DNA of 64,000 bases from Staphylococcus argenteus (GTDB taxonomy: Bacteria; Bacillota; Bacilli; Staphylococcales; Staphylococcaceae). Below are positions 45,282 through 54,344 of the stretch, one piece after another. Numbering within the stretch: the stretch's first letter is position 1; each line of letters begins with the position of its first letter. Under the pieces are notes generated by a model. That model made no database searches. It saw only the letters and a program-made list of their open reading frames with translations, and had not been told where the DNA came from. The translations under genes were made by a program, and so were the position numbers. Where the stretch lies: assembly GCF_000236925.1 (NCBI RefSeq), contig NC_016941.1, positions 558,001-622,000 on the forward strand, read 5' to 3'.

Positions 45282-45830
45282 ATGGCTAAATTTAGTAACT
45301 ATCATCTAATTCTTGATGAATTAACGACAACGTTATCTCATGTGGAAACGGATGAATTTTCAGTTTTTGCTAATAAAATATTAAATGCAAATCAAATTTT
45401 TGTTGCTGGTAAAGGTCGTTCGGGATTCGTAGCTAATAGTTTTGCAATGCGTTTAAATCAACTAGGTAAACTAGCGCATGTAGTTGGTGAATCAACGACA
45501 CCTGCAATTAAGCGTGATGATTTATTCGTAATCATTTCAGGTTCAGGTTCAACAGAACATTTGAGATTACTAGCTGACAAAGCAAAATCTGTAGGTGCTA
45601 ATATTGTATTAATTACTACGAAAGAAGATTCTGCAATTGGTAAATTGGCTAACACAAAAGTTGTTTTGCCAGCAGGAACGAAGTATGACGAACAAGGTTC
45701 AGCACAACCATTAGGAAGCTTGTTTGAACAAGCATCACAATTATTTTTGGATAGTGTCGTGATGGGTTTAATGACTGAGTTGGATGTGTCAGAACAAACG
45801 ATGCAACAGAATCATGCTAATTTAGAATAA
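45282..45830 (+). CDS. hxlB: 6-phospho-3-hexuloisomerase
   Basis: A 182-aa SIS-domain isomerase that turns hexulose-6-phosphate into fructose-6-phosphate. The SIS core FVAGKGRSGFVANSFAMRL and VIISGSGSTEHLR are intact. The start is ATG 45282, coupled to hxlA; an earlier in-frame start lies inside hxlA and is rejected. It has a strong terminator downstream. Confidence 0.93.
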   Translation: MAKFSNYHLILDELTTTLSHVETDEFSVFANKILNANQIFVAGKGRSGFVANSFAMRLNQLGKLAHVVGESTTPAIKRDDLFVIISGSGSTEHLRLLADKAKSVGANIVLITTKEDSAIGKLANTKVVLPAGTKYDEQGSAQPLGSLFEQASQLFLDSVVMGLMTELDVSEQTMQQNHANLE

Positions 45831-45836
45831 ATAAAT

Positions 45837-45896
45837 GATAGTCGGTAATATTATGTTTCTATGATAATATTATCGACTATTTTTTATTTAAATATT
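45837..45896 (+). terminator. hxlAB terminator
   Basis: A long AT-rich stem: GATAGTCGgTAATATTAT pairs with ATAATATTAtCGACTAT, with few mismatches, followed by T6. Confidence 0.85.
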
Positions 45897-45941
45897 AAAT
45901 TATAGTATAATATTGTTAATAAAAGGATAGGGGTGTTAATA

Positions 45942-46589
45942 GTGAAGTTTGAAAATTATATTTTTGATTTCGATGGCACATTAGCAGATACGAAAAAATG
46001 TGGAGAAATAGCTACACAAAGAGCATTTAAAACATGCGGATTATCGGAACCATCATCAAAAGATATCACACATTATATGGGAATACCTATTGAAGAATCA
46101 TTTTTAAAATTGGCAGATAGACAATTAGATGAGGCTTCTTTGACAAAATTAATTGAAACATTTAGAAATACATATAAAACAATAGAAAAAGACTATATCT
46201 ATGAATTTGCCGGAATTACAGAGGCTATTACAAGTTTACATAACCAAGGGAAAAAGCTTTTCGTGGTATCTAGTAAAAAAAGTGATGTACTAGAAAGAAA
46301 TTTATCAGCAATTGGGTTAAATCATTTAATTACTGAAGCTGTTGGTTCTGATCAAGTAAGTAAATATAAACCGGATCCTGAAGGCATACATACGATTTTG
46401 CAACGTTATAATTTAAATAGTCAACATACTGTTTACATTGGAGATTCAACATTTGATGTTGAGATGGGACAACGAGCTGGTGTGCAATCGGCAGTAGTGA
46501 CATGGGGTGCACATGATGCAAGAATATTACTTCATTCGAATCCTGATTTTATTATCAATGATCCATCAGAAATAAATACAGTATTATAA
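45942..46589 (+). CDS. HAD-family phosphatase, Gph/PgmB-like
   Basis: A 215-aa HAD subclass IA hydrolase. Motif I is FDFDGTLADT, motif II is VVSSKKSD, the Lys is in KYKPDPEG, and motif IV is IGDSTFDVEMG. I prefer GTG at 45942, 6 bases after AGGGGTG; a GTG three codons earlier is possible. It follows the hxlAB terminator and so stands alone. The substrate is unknown. Confidence 0.82.
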   Translation: MKFENYIFDFDGTLADTKKCGEIATQRAFKTCGLSEPSSKDITHYMGIPIEESFLKLADRQLDEASLTKLIETFRNTYKTIEKDYIYEFAGITEAITSLHNQGKKLFVVSSKKSDVLERNLSAIGLNHLITEAVGSDQVSKYKPDPEGIHTILQRYNLNSQHTVYIGDSTFDVEMGQRAGVQSAVVTWGAHDARILLHSNPDFIINDPSEINTVL

Positions 46590-46703
46590 AGCGTATAAGA
46601 TGAAATATTTTAGTGCTGAAAATAAAAGAGATTAATATCCAATGAAGTTGATTTATCATTGCAAATTCTTGACAGTCTAAATAAATATTTATAAATAATT
46701 TTG

Positions 46704-46872
46704 AATGTTTAATAACACTAATAAAGGTTTTAGCAACAGATTTACTATTGTGAATTTTAGTAGAAAAACGAGTGTCAAAAATATATTAGTGGAATTGGAA
46801 TCATTTCAATTCAGTTAAATTATGGCGATAGTATATGACTATTACGAAGTTGTATGCTATCGCCATTTTTAG
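46704..46872 (+). ncRNA. Candidate small RNA between the HAD gene and proP
   Basis: A TTGACA box at 46669-46674 is followed 17 bases later by TAAATA (46692-46697), predicting a start near 46704. There is no open frame. A GAATTG/CAATTC hairpin lies near 46792-46812, and a strong terminator (ATGGCGATAG at 46822-46831 with CTATCGCCAT at 46857-46866, extended by four inner pairs, then TTTTT) ends the unit about 165 bases later. It sits more than 230 bases past the HAD stop. I cannot match it to a named sRNA. Confidence 0.45.
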
Positions 46873-47029
46873 TTATAAGTTGAAAATGTTTAAGGATCTG
46901 AAATTTATGAATTATAATAGTTTGATTCAAATCGTTATGGGTATAAAATAGATGTATTTATTTCGCTAAAATGAAAATTTTCATAAAACATACTTTTGTA
47001 TTTATATAAAGGTTTAAATTTGTATAAAT

Positions 47030-47057
47030 TTGACAAAACTAATTAACTCCGTATAAT
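47030..47057 (+). promoter_or_regulatory. proP promoter, consensus sigma-A
   Basis: Both boxes are perfect: TTGACA (47030-47035), 16 bases, TATAAT (47052-47057). The start site should fall near 47064, giving a leader of about 25 bases before the ATG. Confidence 0.8.
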
Positions 47058-47089
47058 TATGAAACATACAAGAGGGAGTGTATGAATTC

Positions 47090-48490
47090 ATGGATTTTAA
47101 TAAAGAGAATATTAACATGGTGGATGCAAAGAAAGCCAAAAAGACTGTTGTTGCAACCGGCATTGGGAATGCAATGGAATGGTTCGACTTTGGTGTCTAT
47201 GCATATACAACTGCGTACATAGGCGCGAATTTCTTTTCTCCAGTGGAAAGTCAAGATATTCGACAAATACTAACATTTGCAGCGTTAGCAATTGCGTTTT
47301 TATTAAGACCAATTGGTGGAGTTGTATTTGGTATTATTGGTGACAAATATGGACGTAAAGTTGTATTAACATCAACTATTATTTTAATGGCATTTTCAAC
47401 ATTAACTATTGGTTTATTGCCAAGTTATGATCAAATTGGACTTTGGGCTCCAATATTGTTATTACTTGCTAGAGTATTACAAGGTTTTTCAACTGGTGGG
47501 GAATATGCAGGCGCAATGACATATGTCGCAGAGTCATCACCAGATAAACATCGTAATGCATTAGGTAGTGGTCTTGAAATCGGAACACTATCAGGTTATA
47601 TTGCAGCTTCAATTATGATTGCATTATTAACTTTCTTTTTAACAGATGAGCAAATGGCATCATTTGGTTGGAGAATTCCTTTCCTATTAGGATTATTCTT
47701 AGGGTTATTTGGGTTATATTTACGTCGTAGATTAGAAGAATCTCCAGTATTTGAAAATGATGTTGCAACTCAACCAGAAAGAGATAATATTAACTTTTTA
47801 CAAATCATTAGATTTTATTACAAAGACATATTTGTATGTTTTATAGCAGTCGTGTTCTTCAACGTTACGAATTACATGGTAACTGCATACTTACCAACTT
47901 ATTTAGAACAAGTCATCAAATTAGATGCCACTACTACTAGTGTATTAATCACATGTGTAATGGCAATAATGATTCCACTAGCATTAATGTTTGGTAAGAT
48001 AGCCGATAAAATTGGCGAAAAGAAAGTATTTCTTATTGGTACTGGCGGATTGACGGTATTTAGCATTATCGCGTTCGTATTATTACATTCACAATCATTT
48101 ATTGTTATAGTAATTGGCATATTTATTTTAGGTTTCTTCTTATCAACATATGAAGCAACGATGCCAGGTTCACTACCAACGATGTTTTACAGTCATATAA
48201 GATATCGTACATTATCAGTTACATTTAATATCTCTGTTTCTATATTTGGTGGTACAACACCATTAGTGGCTTCATGGTTAGTAGCTGAAACAGGCAATCC
48301 ACTGGCACCAGCATATTATTTAACAGCGATTAGCTTAATTGGCTTTTTAGTAATTACGTTCTTACATTTGAGTACAGCTGGAAAATCACTTAAAGGCTCG
48401 TATCCTAATGTAGATAATGAAAAAGATAGAGCGTATTATGCTGAACATCCTAAAGAAGCATTATGGTGGATTGAAGAAAGAAAAGATTAA
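47090..48490 (+). CDS. proP: MFS transporter, ProP-type proline/betaine symporter
   Basis: A 466-aa major-facilitator protein of the metabolite:H+ symporter family with about 12 membrane segments. Family signatures include [15 protein letters not shown] near the N-terminus, [10 protein letters not shown] in loop 2-3 and [21 protein letters not shown]. The start is ATG 47090, 9 bases after AGAGGGAGTG; a GTG at 47078 overlaps that site. ProP imports proline and betaine as compatible solutes. Confidence 0.9.
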   Translation: MDFNKENINMVDAKKAKKTVVATGIGNAMEWFDFGVYAYTTAYIGANFFSPVESQDIRQILTFAALAIAFLLRPIGGVVFGIIGDKYGRKVVLTSTIILMAFSTLTIGLLPSYDQIGLWAPILLLLARVLQGFSTGGEYAGAMTYVAESSPDKHRNALGSGLEIGTLSGYIAASIMIALLTFFLTDEQMASFGWRIPFLLGLFLGLFGLYLRRRLEESPVFENDVATQPERDNINFLQIIRFYYKDIFVCFIAVVFFNVTNYMVTAYLPTYLEQVIKLDATTTSVLITCVMAIMIPLALMFGKIADKIGEKKVFLIGTGGLTVFSIIAFVLLHSQSFIVIVIGIFILGFFLSTYEATMPGSLPTMFYSHIRYRTLSVTFNISVSIFGGTTPLVASWLVAETGNPLAPAYYLTAISLIGFLVITFLHLSTAGKSLKGSYPNVDNEKDRAYYAEHPKEALWWIEERKD

Positions 48491-48525
48491 ACATTTTAAT
48501 AAATATGTTTAAATCAATCGTATAT

Positions 48526-48573
48526 AAGCACTTTAAAGATAGTAAATTTTGCTAACTTTAAAGTGCTTTTTAA
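48526..48573 (+). terminator. proP terminator
   Basis: A 13-bp perfect stem (48526-48538 with 48556-48568) with a T-rich tail. Confidence 0.85.
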
Positions 48574-48610
48574 TTTGAAAAACAATGTGTTTATAAATAC
48601 ATAACATAAA

Positions 48611-48640
48611 CCCCCACTGTAATAATGATCACAATGGGGG
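48611..48640 (-). terminator. GC-rich hairpin, possible minus-strand terminator
   Basis: CCCCCACTGT pairs with ACAATGGGGG (one mismatch). On the minus strand it is followed by TTTATGTT; on the plus strand no T run follows. It may end an antisense or small RNA. Confidence 0.4.
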
Positions 48641-49027
48641 AAGAGGGGACTTAAAGCATATGTTTAGCTTTGAATACTTAAAATTCTCTTTGCTATTGAA
48701 ATGTTAGGATGTAAATATGTCTTAGAGTATTTTGTCCAACGCAATTAATATTGAGACTCTAACCTTCAATATTAGCTTTATAGAGAACACAAATTTAAAT
48801 AGATTGGGTGACTTATTTGTGTCAGTTATTGCGATTGCCATAACTTCTTTTCTCTATATACATATAATAACTTGTTCATTATTAAAAAACATGGTACCTC
48901 AGTATCAAATTTATCTAGGGCTTAAGTTTGATAAACTGGAGAATGTAGAATGACTGATAAAAAAGCTAATTCATTATATAATGTTAACGAAAATGTTATT
49001 GAAGTTTACAATGAGCGAGGTATACTG

Positions 49028-50404
49028 ATGAATCAAATATTAAACATGTTAGAAGCGCATATACAAAACAAACCCAATGCTATAGCTATTCAAATAGATG
49101 ATCAAGCATTCACATATCAACAATTAGAAGATAATGTTTCGAAGGTGGTTGAATCATTAAAATCATTATCATTAGACGCTGTAGTAGCATTAAATATGAC
49201 ATCACCAATTCAAACTATTGTGTATTACCTAGCTTTGCATCGCTTACATAGAATTCCAATGATGATAGAACCTAAATGGCAAAGTACGATTCATCACCAA
49301 TTATTTGAAAAATATAATATTAAGGATGTTATTGGAAATAATGGACTCATACAAAAAATAGATTCACCGTCATTTATAGATGCATCGCAATTACATCATC
49401 ATCAAAATTTATTGCATATTGGCTTTACTTCTGGGACAACCGGCATGCCAAAAGCTTATTATCGTGATGAAAACTCTTGGATAGCTTCATTTGAAGTAAA
49501 TGAAATGTTAATGAAGCGTGGAGAAAATGCCATTGTAGCACCTGGACCACTTGCACATTCTTTAACACTTTATGCATTATTATATGCGTTAAGCACTGGA
49601 CGTACTTTCATAGGTCAAGCAACATTTGATCCTACAAAATTACTTAATCAATGTCTGGATAATAATTTATATAAAAGCGCCTTGTTCGTCGTGCCAACAA
49701 TGATTAAATCTTTAGTAACTTTATTCAATTCTACATATGCAATTCAATCGATTTTTAGCAGTGGTGATAAACTACACTCAACTGTTTTTCAAAAACTTAA
49801 AAATAAGGCGCCTGATATAAATTTAATTGAATTTTTTGGTACCTCAGAAACAAGTTTTATTAGTTATAACTTTAACCAAGAAGCGCCATTGGAATCTGTA
49901 GGTATACTATTTCCAAATGTTGAATTGAAAACATTAAATCGTGATCAAAATGGTATAGGTCAAATATGTGTGAAAAGTAATATGACATTTAGTGGTTATG
50001 TTGGAGATAAATGTTTAAATGATAACGAATGGATAGTCACAGGTGATGTCGGCTTTGTAAATCAACAATACTTATTCTTAACAGGGCGAAAACATGACAT
50101 GATTATTATTGGTGGTCATAACGTTTATCCATCAAGTGTAGAGCATATGTTAAAACAATGGGATAAAATTGATGAAGCAATTGTAATTGGAATTCCGAAT
50201 GAGCAGTTTGGCCAAATTGCTGTATTACTATACACAAGTGAGAGCAAGCTCACGCACAAAGAAGTGAAACACTTTTTAAGTTATAAAGTGAAACGTTATG
50301 AAATACCTTCAATTATTCATCATGTAGACAAGATGTTTTATACTGCAAGTGGCAAAATCGCAAGAGAGAACATGACGACGATGTATTTAAGAGGTGAGAT
50401 TTAA
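49028..50404 (+). CDS. vraA: Acyl-CoA synthetase-like protein VraA
   Basis: A 458-aa ANL-superfamily (AMP-binding) enzyme, shorter than typical long-chain acyl-CoA ligases. The P-loop is [28 protein letters not shown] and the hinge [16 protein letters not shown] follow, and the C-terminal catalytic Lys lies in [11 protein letters not shown]. The start at 49028 gives the S. aureus VraA length; an in-frame start at 48950 is possible. It is first in vraA-vraB-vraC, first noted as raised in vancomycin-resistant strains. The acyl substrate is unknown. Confidence 0.88.
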   Translation: MNQILNMLEAHIQNKPNAIAIQIDDQAFTYQQLEDNVSKVVESLKSLSLDAVVALNMTSPIQTIVYYLALHRLHRIPMMIEPKWQSTIHHQLFEKYNIKDVIGNNGLIQKIDSPSFIDASQLHHHQNLLHIGFTSGTTGMPKAYYRDENSWIASFEVNEMLMKRGENAIVAPGPLAHSLTLYALLYALSTGRTFIGQATFDPTKLLNQCLDNNLYKSALFVVPTMIKSLVTLFNSTYAIQSIFSSGDKLHSTVFQKLKNKAPDINLIEFFGTSETSFISYNFNQEAPLESVGILFPNVELKTLNRDQNGIGQICVKSNMTFSGYVGDKCLNDNEWIVTGDVGFVNQQYLFLTGRKHDMIIIGGHNVYPSSVEHMLKQWDKIDEAIVIGIPNEQFGQIAVLLYTSESKLTHKEVKHFLSYKVKRYEIPSIIHHVDKMFYTASGKIARENMTTMYLRGEI

Positions 50405-51544
50405 ATGAAACAAGCAGTTATAGTTGCAGCCAAACGGACAGCATTTGGTAAGTATGGTGGGACTTTAAAACATCTAGAACCTGAGCAATTACTTAAACCA
50501 TTATTCCAATATTATAAAAAGCAATATCCAGAGGTAATATCTAAAATTGATGATGTTATTTTAGGTAATGTTGTAGGAAATGGTGGTAATATTGCTAGAA
50601 AAGCGTTACTTGAAGCGGGTCTGCAAGAATCGATACCTGGTGTGACAATTGACCGTCAATGTGGTTCCGGTCTTGAAAGTATTCAATATGCATGTCGAAT
50701 GATTCAAGCTGGTGCTGGTAAGATATATTTTGCAGGTGGTGTAGAAAGTACGAGTAGAGCACCATGGAAAATTAAACGTCCACAATCTGTATACGAGACG
50801 TCGCTACCAGAATTTTATGAACGAGCATCTTTTGCACCAGAAATGAGCGACCCTTCGATGATTGAAGGCGCAGAAAATGTAGCAAAAGTATATGGTGTAA
50901 CCAGAGAATTACAAGATGACTTTGCATTTCGAAGTCATCAACTTACTGAGGAAAATGTACAAAATCATAATATTTCTCAGGAAATACTACCACTGACAGT
51001 AAAAGGTAAAATATTCGAAAAAGACGAAAGCATAAAATCACATATACTTAGAGAAAATTATCGTCGTTTTAAGCCAATTATAAAAGGTGGAACAGTTACA
51101 GCTGCGAATAGTTGTATGAAAAACGATGGGGCAGTTTTATTACTTATTATGGAAAAAGATATTGCGAATGCTTTGGGATTTAAGCAAGGATTATTATTTA
51201 AGGATAATGTGACGATAGGTGTTGATTCTACGTTACCTGGTATCGGTCCAGTTCCAGCAATTTCCGAATTATTAAAAAGAAATCAATTAAACATTGAAGA
51301 TATTGACGCTATTGAAATAAATGAAGCATTTAGTGCACAAGTCGTTGCTTGTCAGCAAGCGTTAAACATTAAAAATAGTCAATTGAATATTTGGGGTGGT
51401 GCATTAGCGACAGGACATCCATATGGCGCAAGTGGTGCGCAATTGGTGACGCGTTTGTTTTATATGTATGAAAAAGATACGTTAATTGCTTCAATGGGGA
51501 TTGGAGGAGGTTTAGGTAATGCAGCATTATTTAGCAGATTCTAA
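50405..51544 (+). CDS. vraB: Thiolase homologue VraB lacking the second catalytic Cys
   Basis: A 379-aa thiolase-superfamily protein annotated as acetyl-CoA C-acetyltransferase. The acyl-carrying Cys86 (DRQCGSGLES) and His338 (GHPYGASGA) are present, and NEAFSAQ fits the family. In the final motif, however, the usual Cys of CIGGGxG reads Gly365 (SMGIGGGLGNA), so normal Claisen condensation is doubtful. It starts one base after the vraA stop. Confidence 0.85.
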   Translation: MKQAVIVAAKRTAFGKYGGTLKHLEPEQLLKPLFQYYKKQYPEVISKIDDVILGNVVGNGGNIARKALLEAGLQESIPGVTIDRQCGSGLESIQYACRMIQAGAGKIYFAGGVESTSRAPWKIKRPQSVYETSLPEFYERASFAPEMSDPSMIEGAENVAKVYGVTRELQDDFAFRSHQLTEENVQNHNISQEILPLTVKGKIFEKDESIKSHILRENYRRFKPIIKGGTVTAANSCMKNDGAVLLLIMEKDIANALGFKQGLLFKDNVTIGVDSTLPGIGPVPAISELLKRNQLNIEDIDAIEINEAFSAQVVACQQALNIKNSQLNIWGGALATGHPYGASGAQLVTRLFYMYEKDTLIASMGIGGGLGNAALFSRF

Positions 51545-51896
51545 TCAAAGATTGAATGTGATATTTTCTAAGGATAGTGTGGCTGTATATTATCAATGTT
51601 TTAATAAACCTTTTATAAATGAAGTACCACCATTAATGTGTGCATCATTATGGCCTAAGTTTGAGATATTTAAACAATACAGTGAAAGTGAATTAATTTT
51701 AACAAAGACAGTAATTGATCAATCAGAGAAAATTGAAACAGATATGACTTATGTCGCGTGTCTAGAAGAAGTTAAGCGACAACAGATACGTCATATCACT
51801 CGGTATACAATGACGTTAACTTTATTTAAAAATAATCAACATGTCATAACAATTACACAAACTTTTATTAAGGTGATGAATCAAAGTGAGATTTAA
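51519..51896 (+). CDS. vraC: VraC, small protein of the vra cluster
   Basis: A 125-aa protein that overlaps the end of vraB by 26 bases; its ribosome site GGAGGAGG lies inside vraB. No motif is secure, though length and context suggest one half of a hot-dog or MaoC-like enzyme, the other half being the next gene. As I recall, the sequence is well diverged from S. aureus N315 VraC. The function is unknown. Confidence 0.8.
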   Translation: MQHYLADSNQRLNVIFSKDSVAVYYQCFNKPFINEVPPLMCASLWPKFEIFKQYSESELILTKTVIDQSEKIETDMTYVACLEEVKRQQIRHITRYTMTLTLFKNNQHVITITQTFIKVMNQSEI

Positions 51897-52155
51897 TCAA
51901 GCGTTGGTAAACGAATATTTAGCACTTGTAAATGATGCCAATCCAATACATAACAAAATTGTACCAGGTCAATTAGTAAGTCAGAAGATGTTACTGACTA
52001 TCTCCGCAGATGCATATCAGTATTGCATTAACTACATTAAACCGATTTTAATTGATGAAAATATCGAATTTATTGAACAAAGCGAGCGTGATATTATAGC
52101 AATAAATGATGACGGAGAGATTAAAATAAGAATTTCTTTGACTACAAAAAAATAA
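51886..52155 (+). CDS. Short MaoC-like dehydratase-domain protein
   Basis: An 89-aa protein with GTG start at 51886, overlapping vraC by 11 bases. The segment YLALVNDANPIHNKIVPGQLVSQKML resembles the hydratase-2 motif of MaoC proteins (Asp and His in DxNPxH). It may act with VraC as a split hot-dog enzyme on the acyl-CoA made by VraA. This is inferred from motif and position. Confidence 0.7.
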   Translation: MRFNQALVNEYLALVNDANPIHNKIVPGQLVSQKMLLTISADAYQYCINYIKPILIDENIEFIEQSERDIIAINDDGEIKIRISLTTKK

Positions 52156-52216
52156 CCGATATTAGCTGCATGAACGCATATTAATTAGGAGATGAAAGGA
52201 CAGCTAATATCAGTTA
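52153..52216 (+). terminator. Hairpin after the vra cluster
   Basis: A 16-bp stem (52153-52168 with 52201-52216, one mismatch) overlaps the last stop codon. The T run is weak, so it is a terminator or a stability hairpin. Confidence 0.6.
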
Positions 52217-52357
52217 TATATTGTTATTATTATTGTAATCAGAGATAAATATAGGTTAAGGTATTTCTTTTGCACGGGGATGCATTATTTTGAAAATAAT
52301 AATAACAACTTTATGAAATGTTTAATAAATTCTGGATTATTGGAACGATTAGTCAAT

Positions 52358-52525
52358 CTAACTAACTTTCATATGATCTATATCGTCTTGTAATAAAGAG
52401 AGCAATTTAAAAATTTCAGTATCACTAAATGAATCGTCACATTTAATAGAAACATGCTGAAATGTTTTGGTTATAATTTCAAACACTGGTGCACCTTCAT
52501 GGTGATACTGTCGATAAATAATCAT
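52358..52525 (-). CDS. vraX: VraX, 55-aa cell-wall-stress protein
   Basis: A 55-aa acidic protein starting MIIYRQYHHEG and ending DDIDHMKVS. The ATG at 52525 is preceded by AAAGGAGGT at good spacing. As I recall it, the sequence matches S. aureus VraX almost throughout. VraX is strongly induced by cell-wall antibiotics and has been reported to bind C1q. It is on the strand opposite vraABC. There is no signal peptide or membrane segment. Confidence 0.88.
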   Translation of the reverse strand: MIIYRQYHHEGAPVFEIITKTFQHVSIKCDDSFSDTEIFKLLSLLQDDIDHMKVS

Positions 52526-53023
52526 AACCTATATTACCTCCTTTGCTACTCTATAGTCATATTATAAATAATGTCTATGCGCACTACATCAATCTTAAGT
52601 ATCAATTTTTTATCAGACATTGAACGTATTTTTTACTAGGACTATTTATGTATAAAAGGTCAAAAGAAATATATATTTATAAAGTCGTCTGTGAGTCATT
52701 TGGAAAATATAACAAATATGGTTGGATATGCATTTATCGTGAAGTAATGGTAATTATTGAGGCGTTGAGCATATTGATGAGTATAAGTTCATCTTGAAAA
52801 TAAAGTGTTTAATTAGTCATGGGTACAGATGTATAGGAAATATTTGTATGTATTGCTTGATATGTATGAGATTTTTAAAAAAAGTTAATATTGCTTATAT
52901 ATCCCTTATAAATTCAAATGATATACAGAGCATGATAGTTATAAAAAATAACCACATCACATAAATTGAGTTTGTAACCAATTTATGTGATGTGGTTAAT
53001 ATCGATGATTTATAGAAGAGCCG
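52526..53023. other. Intergenic region, vraX to pdxK
   Basis: These 498 AT-rich bases contain the vraX promoter region on the left and the pdxK terminator on the right. The rest shows nothing I can name. Confidence 0.6.
52942..52998 (-). terminator. pdxK terminator
   Basis: A perfect 20-bp stem (52949-52968 with 52979-52998) with a 10-base loop; read on the minus strand it is followed by TTTTTT. It is an exceptionally strong terminator. Confidence 0.9.
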
Positions 53024-53854
53024 TTATACTTCGGTTACTTCAACGTCAATATGTTCAATACGATTGTATGCACCGTGATCAACAGGACCTACAAAATCGT
53101 TCATCTTCCAACCATTTTTAATAGCCGAAGCGACAAAAGCTTTCGCGCTAATTACTGCTTCTTTTGGTGTTTTACCATTAGCTAAATATGCAGTTGTTGC
53201 TGCAGCAAATGTACAACCAGCACCATGGTTATAACTTTGTTGGAACATATCTGTTGTTAGTTGATAATATGTTTGTCCATCATAGTATAAGTCATATGAT
53301 TTATCTTGATCTAAAGCTTTTCCACCCTTAATGATGACGTGTTGAGCACCTTTATCAAAGATAATTTTCGCAGCTTTTTTCATGTCTTCAATTGAACTTA
53401 ATTTACCTAATCCTGATAATTGGCCTGCCTCGAATAGGTTTGGTGTAACTACTGTTGCTTTAGGAAGTAAATATTTAATCATTGCTTCAGTGTTACCAGG
53501 GTTAAGTACTTCGTCTTCACCTTTACAAACCATAACAGGATCTACTACAAAGTACTTAGCATTAGATGCTTCGTATACTTCTCCTGCACGTTTAATAATT
53601 TCTTCTGTACCAAGCATACCTGTTTTTATTGCATCTGGACCAATTGATAATGCTGTTTGTAATTGCTTTTCAAATACATCCATTGGTAAAGGTGTGACAT
53701 CATGTGACCATGTATCTTTGTCCATGGTAATGATGGCAGTTAAAGCGACCATGCCATAAGTATCTAATTCTTGAAATGTTTTTAAATCTGCTTGCATACC
53801 TGCACCCGCACTTGTGTCGGAACCGGCAATTGTTAAAACTTTCTTTAAAGCCAT
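53024..53854 (-). CDS. pdxK: Pyridoxal kinase / hydroxymethylpyrimidine kinase family
   Basis: A 276-aa ribokinase-fold enzyme of the ThiD/PdxK group. Motifs are TIAGSDTSAGAGMQADLKTF at the N-terminus, VVDPVMVCKG mid-protein and the anion hole/catalytic HGAGCTFAAA near residue 210. In S. aureus this locus encodes a ThiD-like pyridoxal kinase (pdxK) for vitamin B6 salvage, separate from the thiD in the thi operon. The Cys of the lid loop (GAGC) is present. Confidence 0.88.
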   Translation of the reverse strand: MALKKVLTIAGSDTSAGAGMQADLKTFQELDTYGMVALTAIITMDKDTWSHDVTPLPMDVFEKQLQTALSIGPDAIKTGMLGTEEIIKRAGEVYEASNAKYFVVDPVMVCKGEDEVLNPGNTEAMIKYLLPKATVVTPNLFEAGQLSGLGKLSSIEDMKKAAKIIFDKGAQHVIIKGGKALDQDKSYDLYYDGQTYYQLTTDMFQQSYNHGAGCTFAAATTAYLANGKTPKEAVISAKAFVASAIKNGWKMNDFVGPVDHGAYNRIEHIDVEVTEV

Positions 53855-54344
53855 TGAGCTTCACTCCTACATTATAATATTGTCTACATCATATCATGTT
53901 TAATCCATTTGAAAAATAATAAGCCTGAAAGTACTTGTAATTAATTTATTACTCATATTAGCTTGGGACATAAAACAATGTCCTAAGCTCTATAATATTA
54001 TATTGGCAGTAGTTGACTGAATGAAAATGCGCTTGCAACAAGCTTTTTTCAATTCTAGTCAACCTTGCCGGCGGGGCCCCAACACAGAGAAATTGGATTC
54101 CCAATTTCTACAGACAATGCAAGTTGGCGGGGCCCCAACATAGAAGTTGACGGAAAGTCAGCTAACAAAAATGTGCAAGTTGGGGTGGGACAACGAAATA
54201 AATTTTGTGAAAATATCATTTCTGTCCCACTCCCTTTCCTACGATTAGTCAAGTCTTTATGTTTAAAGTAAGCATTACTAAATTAGCCCGTTCAATTTAA
54301 TTTTTTTGAATAAGGTGTTACACTGTATTTGATTGTACGGTTGG
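53855..54344. other. Intergenic region, pdxK to the IS110-like transposase
   Basis: It holds a GGGACAT/ATGTCC hairpin (about 53965-53983), the STAR repeats and the GTGGGACAG motif. Open frames across the repeat are not genes. Confidence 0.65.
54060..54234 (-). repeat. STAR repeat with GTGGGACAG motif
   Basis: Two copies of GCGGGGCCCCAAC (54071 and 54127, spaced 56 bases) match the S. aureus STAR consensus TnTGTTGnGGCCC on the minus strand. A GAAATTGG/CCAATTTC inverted repeat lies between them. GGGAGTGGGACAG (minus strand, 54221-54233) is adjacent. Confidence 0.85.

Larger units (their letters stand above)
46590..47089 (+). other. Intergenic region upstream of proP
   Basis: These 500 bases hold a candidate sRNA with its own promoter and terminator (46669-46872) and the consensus proP promoter (47030-47057). 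Confidence 0.6.
48491..49027. other. Intergenic region, proP to vraA
   Basis: It holds the proP terminator (48526-48573), a GC-rich hairpin (48611-48640) and the vraA leader. A 73-codon open frame before vraA starts with TTG and has no ribosome site, so it is not called. Confidence 0.6.

Noticed and set aside
48732..48953. 73-codon frame with hydrophobic segment before vraA
   Set aside because: It begins with TTG without a ribosome site and runs into the vraA leader.
54055..54271. Short open frames on both strands across the STAR repeat
   Set aside because: They consist of repeat sequence and lack ribosome sites; such frames are often annotated by mistake.
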